A stretch of 40,919 bases of DNA from NCBI GenBank assembly GCA_903835185.1, contig CAILLX010000062.1:1-40919 (forward strand), given 5' to 3'. The notes beneath the pieces were generated by a model. The model did no database searches. It had not been told where the DNA came from and saw nothing but the letters and a program-made list of their open reading frames with translations. Below, one piece after another: positions 25,839 to 33,873 of this stretch. Origin of the DNA: an uncultured bacterium (GTDB taxonomy: Bacteria > Cyanobacteriota > Vampirovibrionia > Obscuribacterales > Obscuribacteraceae). Both the position numbers and the translations under genes were made by a program. How positions within the stretch are numbered: position 1 is the first letter of the stretch; each line of letters starts with the position of its first letter.

Positions 25839-26684
25839 TTAAAGATGCTCAAGGGCGATATCAACAGCCAGTATTCCGCCGGGGTCCCTCTTCACAACTG
25901 TGACATCGCCTCCGGGACTAACTTGCTGCTTCTGCGGAGCAGCCGGAACAGCAGGCACCGCCTGCGCAGAAGATGGGACTCTGGAAGCAGCTAGCTTCTT
26001 ACTAGGTTTGCGCCCAGCCACTTTGCCTGCTTTTGCTGCACGACTACTCCTGGCACTGCCTACAGCCGAGCCAGCAGGAGCAGCTGGTTTGGCAGTCTGG
26101 ACTAACGCATGAGAAGCAATAGGCTGTGGAGCTGGAGCTATTGCCAGAACAATCCGCGATGGCACAAGATCTTTGCTGCCTGTTGCAGCCGAGGCGATAA
26201 GAATACGATCAGAGTCCGGGGTGGAGAGATAAGCAGTAGCATCTACCGGTGTGCGCGAGATGAGAAGAGTCAGCTTTTCCAAGCCAGGATTCTCGTCAAA
26301 CTGCAAGAAGTCAGTGGCAGGCAGCGTATAGTCAGCACCAGAGACAACCTTATTACTCTCGACTCGGGCAGGATCAGGGAAAAGAACTGACTGTTCACCA
26401 CGGCTGCCGCTGCGCAGGAGGATATAGGCATAGCCGTTAACATTAGGTTTGACATGAAAGCGAATCTTGTCGCCAGATTGGAAAGACATTTTGTTGTTAA
26501 CACGCACCACTTTATCGCCGCGGTGCAGCTCTATCCAGTACTGAACCCCCAGGTTTAACGACTCTTCCGGACGATCCATCTGCTGGAGAAACAGGCTCTT
26601 TGCACCCTCTGTCTGAGACTGTGCTGCCAGTGTGCAGCCAGAAAAAACTGCTGTCAGGAAGGCCAGGATCTTGCTCGTCTTCAT
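25839..26684 (-). CDS. Exported DUF4384 protein with basic Ala/Pro-rich tail
   Basis: The start is ATG 26684 (AAGGAC about 8 bases upstream); the frame to 26735 lacks signal character. The 281 residues open with a signal peptide (MKTSKILAFLTAVFSGCTLA). Residues ~42-150 fit DUF4384: VQYWIELHRGDKVVRVNNKM, FQSGDKIRFHVKPNVNGYAY, SVLFPDPARVESNKVVSGADYTLP-type segments, then EKLTLLISRTP. A Lys/Arg/Ala/Pro-rich linker follows, then a short acidic end. DUF4384 is also the C-terminal part of the 726-residue protein just upstream, so a shared partner or ligand is likely. Confidence 0.85.
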   Translation of the reverse strand: MKTSKILAFLTAVFSGCTLAAQSQTEGAKSLFLQQMDRPEESLNLGVQYWIELHRGDKVVRVNNKMSFQSGDKIRFHVKPNVNGYAYILLRSGSRGEQSVLFPDPARVESNKVVSGADYTLPATDFLQFDENPGLEKLTLLISRTPVDATAYLSTPDSDRILIASAATGSKDLVPSRIVLAIAPAPQPIASHALVQTAKPAAPAGSAVGSARSSRAAKAGKVAGRKPSKKLAASRVPSSAQAVPAVPAAPQKQQVSPGGDVTVVKRDPGGILAVDIALEHL

Positions 26685-26762
26685 TTTTCTAGTCCTTACT
26701 TGCGCTGCCCCAATCGACACCATCATGAGCTTCAACTAGTGGTCAGAGAAAAAATAGGCCAC

Positions 26763-28943
26763 TTAATCACGATGAGTAATTTGAATACGCGTGATATAAA
26801 CCTCACCCTTGTTTTCACTTCTGGTACAACCAGGAAAAATCTCCTCACCAAATGCAGTTGTAGGCAGAGTAACTGCTTTCGGACTGTATGAGTCACCGAG
26901 CGCGCTTACTGCCACAGCATAAGCCTTGGTTATAGAGGTCGGCACAGTGTAAAGGTTGGAAGGTTTATCGCTAACCAGATAGATTAAGCTCTCCGAACAA
27001 GGCGGTCCTGTAACTGTCAGTCCGCTCAACGACACTGCTCCACCGGGCACCTTAATGGTAGTTTCTCTCGGAATAGTCAGTGTTGAGCCTTTGGAATACT
27101 CAATGTCAGCTGCAGCAGTCTCTGGAAACATCAAACTGATGTCTCCTGGAGTTGCCCCTTGATGAAACACATATAGAAAAGAGTTGGCAAACAACTGCAT
27201 CTTTAACGCCACTAAGTCTCCATTATGGAAAGTAGTTCCCAGCGGTAGAGACTCCCATTTTGCAGTCTTTTGATCTGCTTTCAAGAGGGACACAGTTAAC
27301 CTTGCCTGTGTAGCTGGTCGGGCAACAGGCACAGCCGTTTTGCCATGCCAGGCAGACACCAGCCAAAATCCGGCTCCAGCAAGCACAATGACTGCTGCAG
27401 CAACGGCAGCAAGTAGATAGCCTTTTCTCAACCCGCCAGCGGCAACATCAAGATCTTGAATAAGCGCCTTGCCGCAAGACTTACAGAATTTAGCTGAGTC
27501 CAGGCTTGAAGTGCCACAGCGCGGACAGTCAATCCGGGCTACTTCGGTACAGCCAACCGGCAATGTCCTTGTTACCGACGCTCCAGCACTGGCATTGCCA
27601 TTTCTGTCTATTCCCAAACATTCGAAAACAGACTCCACCCAGAGAAGTTGATTAATACGGGAGGTGCCACTAGTCGCGTGCGGACTTGGCGGAAGGATGC
27701 CACAATGAAGACCTATGACCTGCCCTTCTTTAAAGATTGGGCTGCCTGCAGCATCTGCCGGCAATGTGAGATTGTGTAAAAGATGCCAGGGATCGCCAGG
27801 TCTCAAGCTTCCCAGCAGATGACCTGCATTAATGAATGCATGCCCGACCAGCGGGTCGACTGTAAGATTTTGAATCTCATCGAATGGCGAAAGTGGCAGC
27901 TCAGGGGCCACAGGCAAAGGTTTCAAACCGCCATCCGGCAGCTCGGGTGCACAGGACACCTCACGAATATGATTGGTCCTCAACAGTTCGACAAGTGACA
28001 GAAAGACAGCATAATCATCCAGACCGGCTAGTTTCCATAAATGCCCGGTCGGAACACCGCCATCCAGAAATGGCCACAAAGCCAGAGCATCAGCTCTAAT
28101 ATCAGGAGACAGCACTTCGACATTCAGGCTGTCAACACTGCGCTGATATATTGTGGTATCACCACCTAGTGCAAGCAACAGTTTAGGTATCTCATCGAGT
28201 CGGCGCAATGACTCAATGAGGAGCATATCTGTCGGACGAGAAATACCAGTTTCAGCTGGCCAGTCGGGACCTTTTTTTGAATTGAAATAAAACTCCCCAG
28301 TCAGGTGCTGGCTGGTAATTTGATAAATAGCTTTCTCATTGGACAGCGGTCCATAAAGAGCATGGAAAATTTTGCCGTCGCGACAAAACAGTCTGGCCAG
28401 CGGACGATTGCGCTCATCTGAAAGGACAAGCGTCCCTTCTTTACGAGCATTTGTAATTGTCTGTATTACTAAAGGCAGGTCAAGCTCAGTGAGACTGCCA
28501 CCCAAACCTTTGTCTCGCGGCGGAGGCGAGCAGGAGAGCTTTTCATTTATTAAGGCTACTACTTCAGCAGAGAGATCAGCTGGACCGCCACCCAGGCTCA
28601 ACACTGCCAGGTTGTACTCCTGAAGAGCAAGAGCTGGCATCGGCTGAGAGAGAGCCTTGCGTGCCATCTGTTCAGCCACTCTAAAATTAAACTTAGGGTG
28701 CAAAAAGACAGAGGACACAGCTCTTTCTTCACCTGCAGCCGGGAAGCGAAGCTTGAGCGCAGGCAGACAGTCCATATAAAGCACTACAAGATGAGCGCAG
28801 GTGACTACTTTGTCAGTGTCCACCAACCAGGCTGTTCCCAGAACGCTTTCCGGACTGAGGCAACGATCTATCAAGCAGCCTACAGAGCTTGCATAATGAC
28901 TTACTTGAACTGGTAGCTGGCTATAATTATGCATTTCTGGCAA
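26763..28943 (-). CDS. Membrane protein: split pseudo-trypsin, DUF4388, zinc ribbon, TM, DUF4384
   Basis: A 726-residue multidomain protein. The likely start is TTG 28943, with AGGAG 9 bases upstream; ATG at 28934 is an alternative. Order: residues ~15-118, first half of a trypsin-like fold, with GTAWLVDTDKVVTCAHLV (His51) and YNLAVLSL, where Asn111 replaces the catalytic Asp. ~147-255, DUF4388 (GSLTELDLPLVIQT, LFCRDGKIFHALYGPL, GEFYF). ~285-330, winged-helix-like. ~362-440, second trypsin half with DAAGSPIFKEGQVIGLHCG, where Ala399 takes the catalytic Ser place. Cys473/476/487/490 form a zinc ribbon. 508-530 is a membrane span. ~548-665 is DUF4384-like. Two of three catalytic residues are lost, so it is probably a sensor or scaffold rather than a protease. 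It sits between the DUF1444 gene (31-base gap) and the DUF4384 gene. Confidence 0.85.
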   Translation of the reverse strand: MPEMHNYSQLPVQVSHYASSVGCLIDRCLSPESVLGTAWLVDTDKVVTCAHLVVLYMDCLPALKLRFPAAGEERAVSSVFLHPKFNFRVAEQMARKALSQPMPALALQEYNLAVLSLGGGPADLSAEVVALINEKLSCSPPPRDKGLGGSLTELDLPLVIQTITNARKEGTLVLSDERNRPLARLFCRDGKIFHALYGPLSNEKAIYQITSQHLTGEFYFNSKKGPDWPAETGISRPTDMLLIESLRRLDEIPKLLLALGGDTTIYQRSVDSLNVEVLSPDIRADALALWPFLDGGVPTGHLWKLAGLDDYAVFLSLVELLRTNHIREVSCAPELPDGGLKPLPVAPELPLSPFDEIQNLTVDPLVGHAFINAGHLLGSLRPGDPWHLLHNLTLPADAAGSPIFKEGQVIGLHCGILPPSPHATSGTSRINQLLWVESVFECLGIDRNGNASAGASVTRTLPVGCTEVARIDCPRCGTSSLDSAKFCKSCGKALIQDLDVAAGGLRKGYLLAAVAAAVIVLAGAGFWLVSAWHGKTAVPVARPATQARLTVSLLKADQKTAKWESLPLGTTFHNGDLVALKMQLFANSFLYVFHQGATPGDISLMFPETAAADIEYSKGSTLTIPRETTIKVPGGAVSLSGLTVTGPPCSESLIYLVSDKPSNLYTVPTSITKAYAVAVSALGDSYSPKAVTLPTTAFGEEIFPGCTRSENKGEVYITRIQITHRD

Positions 28944-28973
28944 ACAATCTTGCTCCTGGTTCTGGCATTCGAA

Positions 28974-29876
28974 TTACTCTTGCTCTTTTAAGCTTACTGT
29001 CTGCACCCCGGTAATCTCACCATCTTTGAACTTCCAAACAAGGCTACTGGCAGGGATAGACGCCTCTGTCTTCAGGTGACGCGCTAAAAGCCACATTTCA
29101 CACACTGCTTGCTCGTCAAGCTGTGTACCGACAAAAAGCTGATTGCGTGCTGGAATTGCTGCAATGAGCCCATTCTTTGCTTCCAGGTTGCGCTCTAGCG
29201 CCTGCATGACATCCTGGATATTGATTAAAGATGCTGCATAATCTGCCAGATGCTCCTGGCGAAAACCTATCAATACCGGCTCTGTTTCAAAATTCTCTAC
29301 CTTATAAATCCTTGTCGTGAGCCCCGACTCAAGCACCCTGCTACGTAGATTATTCATAGCAATTTCAACTATCTGATCAGGTTCTGGGAAGCAGGTCAGG
29401 ACATCGCCACGATGCAAATCAAGCAACTCGCCGTCCTTTTCAATCATGTACTGCACGACCAGGTGCTCATCTTCACGAGTAACAAGCTCGCTGTATAAAA
29501 CAGGACCTTTTGGCAGCCTGATGACTATATCTACACCTGCGCGCTCAATCTTTTCACCATGCTGAACTAGAGGACTTTGTACGAGATCACGCATCAGCGG
29601 CATTGTATTTTCAAAGATCTGCCGAGCCGGATAACGAGGCAGCTGCACAGTCCAACCAACCTCAGTAATATATGGAGCAATCAACCGTTCGAGAGTCTCA
29701 GGTGCACTCACATACTGTTCATAAACTGTTTTCAGCGGGATCATCATCACAGACTGATCGTCGCCATAGCTAATCTCCACTTCTAACGGTTCAGCGACAG
29801 CCACTGACAGATTAAAGACTCGCAAGCGCTCAGCCAGATTTTCACTAAAGCCCTCGGCAGTTAAGATATCAGCCAT
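28974..29876 (-). CDS. DUF1444 (YtpQ-like) protein
   Basis: A 300-residue soluble protein; ATG 29876 has AGGA 8 bases upstream. The pattern resembles DUF1444/YtpQ. ITEVGWTVQLPRYPARQIFE leads into a two-lobed alpha/beta layout with a middle MIEKDGELLDLHRGDVL segment and IVEIAMNNLRSRV. The C-terminal half has GLIAAIPARNQLFVGTQLDE. Members are cytoplasmic with no known activity. It is the first gene of the minus-strand group leading into the 726-residue protein, so it is probably cotranscribed with it. Confidence 0.7.
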   Translation of the reverse strand: MADILTAEGFSENLAERLRVFNLSVAVAEPLEVEISYGDDQSVMMIPLKTVYEQYVSAPETLERLIAPYITEVGWTVQLPRYPARQIFENTMPLMRDLVQSPLVQHGEKIERAGVDIVIRLPKGPVLYSELVTREDEHLVVQYMIEKDGELLDLHRGDVLTCFPEPDQIVEIAMNNLRSRVLESGLTTRIYKVENFETEPVLIGFRQEHLADYAASLINIQDVMQALERNLEAKNGLIAAIPARNQLFVGTQLDEQAVCEMWLLARHLKTEASIPASSLVWKFKDGEITGVQTVSLKEQE

Positions 29877-30337
29877 TCTCTTTTTCCTGGAATATCATTT
29901 GCTCCTGCAATTCTGCCCAATTACCGGGCAGCTCTGGTGCCGTTCAGGCTTAACTGACACTTCTTGTCTCTCTGCAACCAACCAACGGCTGGGATAGCCC
30001 AAGTAACTAGTTGCAAGCAGAAACTTCACTTTCACCCTTCTATAAACAGCGGCTCTTCCCTACAACTTGCGAACTACTGATTATTCATTAAGATCATAAC
30101 CTTTTGCAAGCTCAGCCAAAGACGACAGACACACCTGGTGTGATGTGCAGCAAGCTGCTTTACAAGCGCTGTAAAAACATTGATCCCTTTCCAAGACTGG
30201 CAGGATTTCGGACTGCTCTTCTCCCTTTACAAGCGCCGGGATTGTGCAAAACGCTTTCCTGGAGCAGTTGCCCCGGCACCAGATGGGAGAGTTCTCTTGG
30301 AGGGGACTAAATCAGGAAGACCGGTTAGACTTGCACA
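29877..30337. other. Divergent intergenic region without a supported gene
   Basis: About 460 bases between the minus-strand DUF1444 gene and the plus-strand DUF429 gene. It must hold at least one promoter in each direction. I see no consensus box I would defend. A small repeat (tttacaagcgc near 30160 and 30227) occurs twice. A 68-codon frame at 30104 lacks a ribosome site. Confidence 0.4.
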
Positions 30338-31222
30338 ATGATTGAACAGTTAATTGGCGGCGTCAGTTTTTTCACAGCGAAGGATAGTGCAAACGAAACC
30401 TGGCTGGCGACCGGACAGCTGGACGGGATGGGACTGGAAATAAACGATCTCAAAAAGGTCGAAACACATAATCTCAGCGCCGAACTGGGAGCGCTGCAGC
30501 CGCCAGCAACAGTTGGACTGGGCTTTCCCTTCTCTGCGCCAATCAACCTTTTGCAACTCTTAGCCGCCAAGGCAGAACACAACCAGTTTCAGTCCTGGCA
30601 GGAGGTTGTTGAGGCTCTCATCTTCACAAGTATTGACGACTTTGCAACTCAGTGCCGGGCTGTGCAGAAAGAGGCTAAACGACTGACCAACTGCCGCCAC
30701 CGTGAGCTAACGCTAGCGCCGTTCTCTAAAGCCAGTTTGGCAGAGCTTCAAACTACTTATTACGGCATGAGATTCCTTGCCACTCTTGACCCTCAACGTT
30801 TCTCCATTCTGCCGTTCCAGGATAAAACTGCCGGGCGCTGCACACTGATCGAGGTATGCCCGGTAACAACTCTCTGGTGCTTTGGATTGCAGAACACAAG
30901 CTCTAAGAGCAAGGAGAAAAGAAGCTCCGAGCAGATGCTGGTCCTACGCAGCGAGCTGCTGCGCAAGCTCACCAGCTTGAGAGATCGCAAAGAAGAGATC
31001 TGGCGTTGTGTCCCCAGACTTTCTGTAAATAAGAAATTTCAACATCTTGTGGCCGGATCCGACCGGGCCCTGGACGCCATCATAGCCTGCTATTGCACAG
31101 CTATCTGGGCAGCAGCTCCTGAGCTTTATGAAGATCCATACGACATGGACGATGAAAATGTTCTTCTAGAAGGCTGGCTCTACGCCCCAGCCAGCTGTCG
31201 CCAAGCAATCAGCTCCTCTTGA
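30338..31222 (+). CDS. DUF429 domain protein (RNase H-like fold)
   Basis: A 294-residue protein. The in-frame stop just before ATG 30338 fixes the start, although the ribosome site is poor. Features in DUF429 order: a first strand and acidic loop near residues 5-35, GLGFPFSAPINLL (the GxDxP-like motif), IEVCPVTTLWCFG (conserved Glu), a basic helix SELLRKLTSLRDR, ACYCTAIWAAAPELY preceded by SDRALDAI, and EGWLYAP at the end. DUF429 is a predicted nuclease-like family. Here the first acidic position is not plainly a metal-site Asp, so activity is uncertain. It lies just upstream of the tRNA pair. Confidence 0.65.
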   Translation: MIEQLIGGVSFFTAKDSANETWLATGQLDGMGLEINDLKKVETHNLSAELGALQPPATVGLGFPFSAPINLLQLLAAKAEHNQFQSWQEVVEALIFTSIDDFATQCRAVQKEAKRLTNCRHRELTLAPFSKASLAELQTTYYGMRFLATLDPQRFSILPFQDKTAGRCTLIEVCPVTTLWCFGLQNTSSKSKEKRSSEQMLVLRSELLRKLTSLRDRKEEIWRCVPRLSVNKKFQHLVAGSDRALDAIIACYCTAIWAAAPELYEDPYDMDDENVLLEGWLYAPASCRQAISSS

Positions 31223-31259
31223 CCAGACATTCAGGAAAGACCCTCCGCCCCGGCAAGCT

Positions 31260-31289
31260 TTGGGACTCAGCAAGCACATGAGCTATAAT
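31260..31289 (+). promoter_or_regulatory. Promoter of the tRNA pair
   Basis: TTGGGA (31260-31265), an 18-base spacer, then a perfect TATAAT (31284-31289). The start site would be about 100 bases before the tRNA-Arg. No other gene competes for it. Confidence 0.75.
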
Positions 31290-31396
31290 GGGCGCTCGCG
31301 GCTCTAGCTGACAAGACTCCTTGTCTGCCAGGTTTTCAGTAGCCAGGCAAACATGAAACGGATTGAATAAATCTGGATCGTTACAGGAGATTACGT

Positions 31397-31469
31397 GCGC
31401 CCGTAGCTCAGTGGATAGAGCCCCCGCCTTCTAAGCGGGTTGTCGTTGGTTCGAATCCAACCGGGCGCG
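31397..31469 (+). tRNA. tRNA-Arg (UCU)
   Basis: A 73-base cloverleaf: acceptor gcgcccg/cgggcgc with discriminator G, D arm gctc/gagc, anticodon stem cccgc/gcggg around loop cttctaa (anticodon TCT), T arm gttgg-ttcgaat-ccaac. CCA is not encoded. Confidence 0.97.
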
Positions 31470-31487
31470 TTATAATATTCAGCTTGC

Positions 31488-31559
31488 GGGTCATTAGCTC
31501 AACGGTAGAGCAGTTGCCTCTTAAGCAATTGGTTGATGGTTCGAATCCATCATGACCCA
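31488..31559 (+). tRNA. tRNA-Lys (CUU)
   Basis: A 72-base cloverleaf: acceptor gggtcat/atgaccc with discriminator A, D arm gctc/gagc, anticodon stem gttgc/gcaat around loop ctcttaa (anticodon CTT), T arm gatgg-ttcgaat-ccatc. CCA is not encoded. It lies 18 bases after the tRNA-Arg and is probably processed from the same transcript. Confidence 0.96.
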
Positions 31560-31576
31560 GATTTTTGAAACTATTG

Positions 31577-31608
31577 ATGCACTTGGCTATCCAGCCGGGT
31601 GCATTTTT
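31577..31608 (+). terminator. Intrinsic terminator of the tRNA operon
   Basis: A 12-bp stem (atgcacttggct with agccgggtgcat, two G-U pairs), loop atcc, then ttttt. It begins 18 bases after the tRNA-Lys. Confidence 0.9.
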
Positions 31609-31830
31609 GTTTTCGGGGTATGCATTTACAACCGTGTAAGTCCAATGTAAGTCTCAGGAGAAAGACGTTATTTTTGGAATTGCCATTAGGGGTAATACAG
31701 CCAGCAATGACAGCACTCACGCCAGAGCCCCTGTGAGCGCTCAGAGTAAATGCCGCCTAGTGGTTGACACCTGGCAGTATAGGATTAAGTGGCTTATACA
31801 GGCAGCCAGTGTGCTGGTTCTCTTTGTTTG

Positions 31831-31884
31831 ACGTTGACGAAATCGATTCGCCAACGTTCTGGACTTTGGCAAAAGTCCAGTTTT
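31831..31884 (+). terminator. Inverted repeat followed by a terminator hairpin in gene-free DNA
   Basis: First an interrupted inverted repeat, acgttg-a-cgaa with ttcg-c-caacgt (31831-31857). Then a 9-bp perfect stem, ctggacttt/aaagtccag (31859-31880), followed by tttt. The second is a textbook intrinsic terminator with no gene upstream except the tRNAs, which have their own. It may end a small non-coding RNA or mark a gene remnant. Confidence 0.55.
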
Positions 31885-31986
31885 AGTCAAATAAATCGCA
31901 TGACAAGAGAACCTGCCACCACGATTATAGTCAACAGGCTTTTCTTCTTGAATGCCACCACCAGCGGTTTGGCTTTTTACCCCCAA

Positions 31987-32011
31987 AACCTGCCCGCACT
32001 TGCGGGAGGTT
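31987..32011. repeat. Hairpin aacc..cccgca / tgcggg..ggtt
   Basis: aacctgcccgca pairs with tgcgggaggtt with one bulged base and a 2-base turn. It lies in the same gene-free stretch as the other hairpins. It resembles the stems of short repetitive extragenic palindromes. Confidence 0.4.
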
Positions 32012-32175
32012 GAGCGCACGATGTGGACTTGGAATCTTGTAGAGATTTGCACCGCCCCCGGGTGCCATCCATGATGACGCCACTATTCTGGAGCTCAATG
32101 ATAGCTACCGCCAGGCAGAAGCAGGAAGAAGGCTCAAGAGCAAGACCAAAAGCCTCCCAAACAAGACGAATGACT

Positions 32176-32244
32176 CCGTTGGCTTGCCCAGCCAACGGTT
32201 CCGACAGGGAGGCACACAGCTAAAGCTGTGTGCCTCCCTGTCGG
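32176..32244. repeat. Paired hairpins, one with a 21-bp perfect stem
   Basis: ccgttggct/agccaacgg (32176-32198, loop tgccc) is followed after two bases by a 21-bp perfect stem (32201-32221 with 32224-32244, separated by aa). The second lies 61 bases beyond the minus-strand stop at 32305. It may terminate that gene, yet no T-run follows. The length and perfection suggest a mobile or repetitive palindrome. Confidence 0.7.
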
Positions 32245-32304
32245 CTAATAGCAGGACCAATCTTTGGTACGAGCGGCAAAAAGTCTTGACGCCAGACCCT
32301 GCCA

Positions 32305-33339
32305 TTAGATTGCATTGCGGACGTGGTCAATCATTCTTTGCACTTTCGCGTTACAAGCCACCGTGATCAAATTCACATCGGGGTGTCCATTCGCGAAAAC
32401 TCTAAAAATCTCATCCGCGAATGCTTGCCCGATACTCTCCACGCGAGAAAAATTAAGGATGACCTCCTTGAAACGGTTGGCTCGTGCCAGCACTCTTCGA
32501 GCCTGTGAACGCGATAGGAGGAATTCGTCACCAATCTCAGCAAGGCTTAGGGGAATAACGGTTCGAGTAAACCCACTACCTGGCTCATCTACCCGATATT
32601 GATCGTATACGTCTTCGGGTATCCTTCTTGAAGGCAAATACAGCTTCATCCGGATCTCAGTACCTTGTAACTCGTCCACCGCCAATGTCACAAGCCAATC
32701 GCTCAATTGACCCTCTCCGATATGACTAAATAACAGATTCCCCGATAGAATGCTGAACTCATCGAACATCCTTGATGTAAAAAAGATGCCCTCGCCTGAA
32801 TGCTTTTCAGGATCTGTCGTAAACTTCCCTTTGGATAGCTCCAGCAGCGCCTGTTGTACGTGTTCCAGGTGTAACGCTTGTGCAATTTTGTTAAAGATAC
32901 CCATGCCATCATCAGTAATGACGATTTCAATAAAACCGAAAGATTTCCGAAAAGAGATTGACATGTCCTCTCCGCCAGAATGGTCAACCGCGTTATTGAC
33001 CATTTCCGTCAGGCCATAGCTGCAAATTAGTCGCTCATTATCTTGACGATCCTCCGCGAGCATTTGAAAGCTTCTCCAAACGTCCTCCTCTCGAACTGTC
33101 GGCTCAACAGTCCAGCGTTCTTCAACGGTTTCAATGCGCCCAAGCATATAATGACGATTCTGCGTACCTGTGCCTGTGACGATTATGTCTCCAGACTGTA
33201 TCAACTCATTCAGATAACGATTGGCAGTAATGCGAGTCACTTTGAACTGGTCAGCGGCTTTTGCGACAGGCGATTTATGGCTGTCTTCCACAAGCCGTAC
33301 TAGGTAGCCCTTAATTTCATCAGGATTGACCTTAGCCAT
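32305..33339 (-). CDS. wHTH - GHKL ATPase - STAS-like (DUF4325) regulator
   Basis: A 344-residue soluble protein; ATG 33339 has GGGAGGG just upstream. Residues ~8-50: a winged-helix-like segment (DQFKVTRITANRYLNELIQSG). ~100-235: a GHKL ATPase with an N-box (TEMVNNAVDHSGG), a G1 box (ITDDGMGIF) and a G2-like stretch (HSGEGIFFTSRM). There is no phospho-acceptor His domain or membrane span, so it is not a typical sensor kinase and looks more like an anti-sigma-type kinase. ~262-335: a STAS-like DUF4325 domain (FKEVILNFSRVESIGQAFAD). DNA binding, an ATPase and a STAS-like part in one chain suggest a self-contained switch. It lies in accessory-looking DNA after the tRNA pair. Confidence 0.88.
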   Translation of the reverse strand: MAKVNPDEIKGYLVRLVEDSHKSPVAKAADQFKVTRITANRYLNELIQSGDIIVTGTGTQNRHYMLGRIETVEERWTVEPTVREEDVWRSFQMLAEDRQDNERLICSYGLTEMVNNAVDHSGGEDMSISFRKSFGFIEIVITDDGMGIFNKIAQALHLEHVQQALLELSKGKFTTDPEKHSGEGIFFTSRMFDEFSILSGNLLFSHIGEGQLSDWLVTLAVDELQGTEIRMKLYLPSRRIPEDVYDQYRVDEPGSGFTRTVIPLSLAEIGDEFLLSRSQARRVLARANRFKEVILNFSRVESIGQAFADEIFRVFANGHPDVNLITVACNAKVQRMIDHVRNAI

Positions 33340-33395
33340 AAGCCCTCCCTGGATTGCATAGTTAATAATCCCAGTTTATAACATTTCTGGACAAA

Positions 33396-33429
33396 GATTG
33401 TATAGTTTGAGCCAGAAAGCTATACAATC
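33396..33429. promoter_or_regulatory. Palindromic bidirectional promoter/operator
   Basis: gattgtatag (33396-33405) and ctatacaatc (33420-33429) are perfect inverted repeats 14 bases apart. Because of the symmetry, each strand reads TTGTAT, 17 bases, TATACA: a -35/-10 pair with ideal spacing on both strands. It lies between the regulator (start 33339, minus) and the small gene at 33552 (plus). It may drive both and be bound by the winged-helix regulator. Confidence 0.6.
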
Positions 33430-33551
33430 CCCCCGAAACAGTCTCCCCGTTACGCCCCAATGACTATACGCAATGATTAGCGTCGGGAACAAATACCTGG
33501 ATGGGAGTCCTGACCTTTGCAGACGGCTGTTAAACTCCCGGAGTCACCATA

Positions 33552-33860
33552 ATGAGAAAAGCAGAAAGAGATGCACAGAGTCGTGAGAATAATTCGCGAA
33601 AGCTGCTGAGCGAGGTTCGGAAAGGTTTTCAACAAAGCGGGAACGAGTACCTGTCCTATACGCTTAATCCATCGGAACATGCCTACTCTGTGTTGCAGAC
33701 GAGCGAGTTCAAGCAGGATATCCTTTGGCGCAGCCGGCAGTTTGCGAATTCCTCCAGTCTCAAAAAGACCCTCACAGTCCGTCTACACCATCTGGCGAAC
33801 CGAAGCTCCAACGACGCTATTCGCTACCTGTGCTCTGAACTCAATTCCACTGAAACCTAG
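33552..33860 (+). CDS. Small basic hypothetical protein
   Basis: A 102-residue protein; ATG 33552 has GGAG about 8 bases upstream. It is helical and charged (MRKAERDAQSRENNSRKLLS, then LKKTLTVRLHHLANRSSNDAIRYLCSEL), with no membrane span or signal peptide. It is divergent from the GHKL/STAS regulator and shares the palindromic control region, so it may be its target or partner. Family unknown. Confidence 0.6.
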   Translation: MRKAERDAQSRENNSRKLLSEVRKGFQQSGNEYLSYTLNPSEHAYSVLQTSEFKQDILWRSRQFANSSSLKKTLTVRLHHLANRSSNDAIRYLCSELNSTET

Positions 33861-33873
33861 TAAATGTACAGTG

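Noticed and set aside
30104-30310. 68-codon frame upstream of the DUF429 gene
   Set aside because: No ribosome site, mixed composition and no membrane or domain pattern.
31600-32300. Integron attC site or group II intron in the hairpin-rich region
   Set aside because: No GTTRRRY/RYYYAAC core pair and no recognisable domain V or reverse transcriptase.
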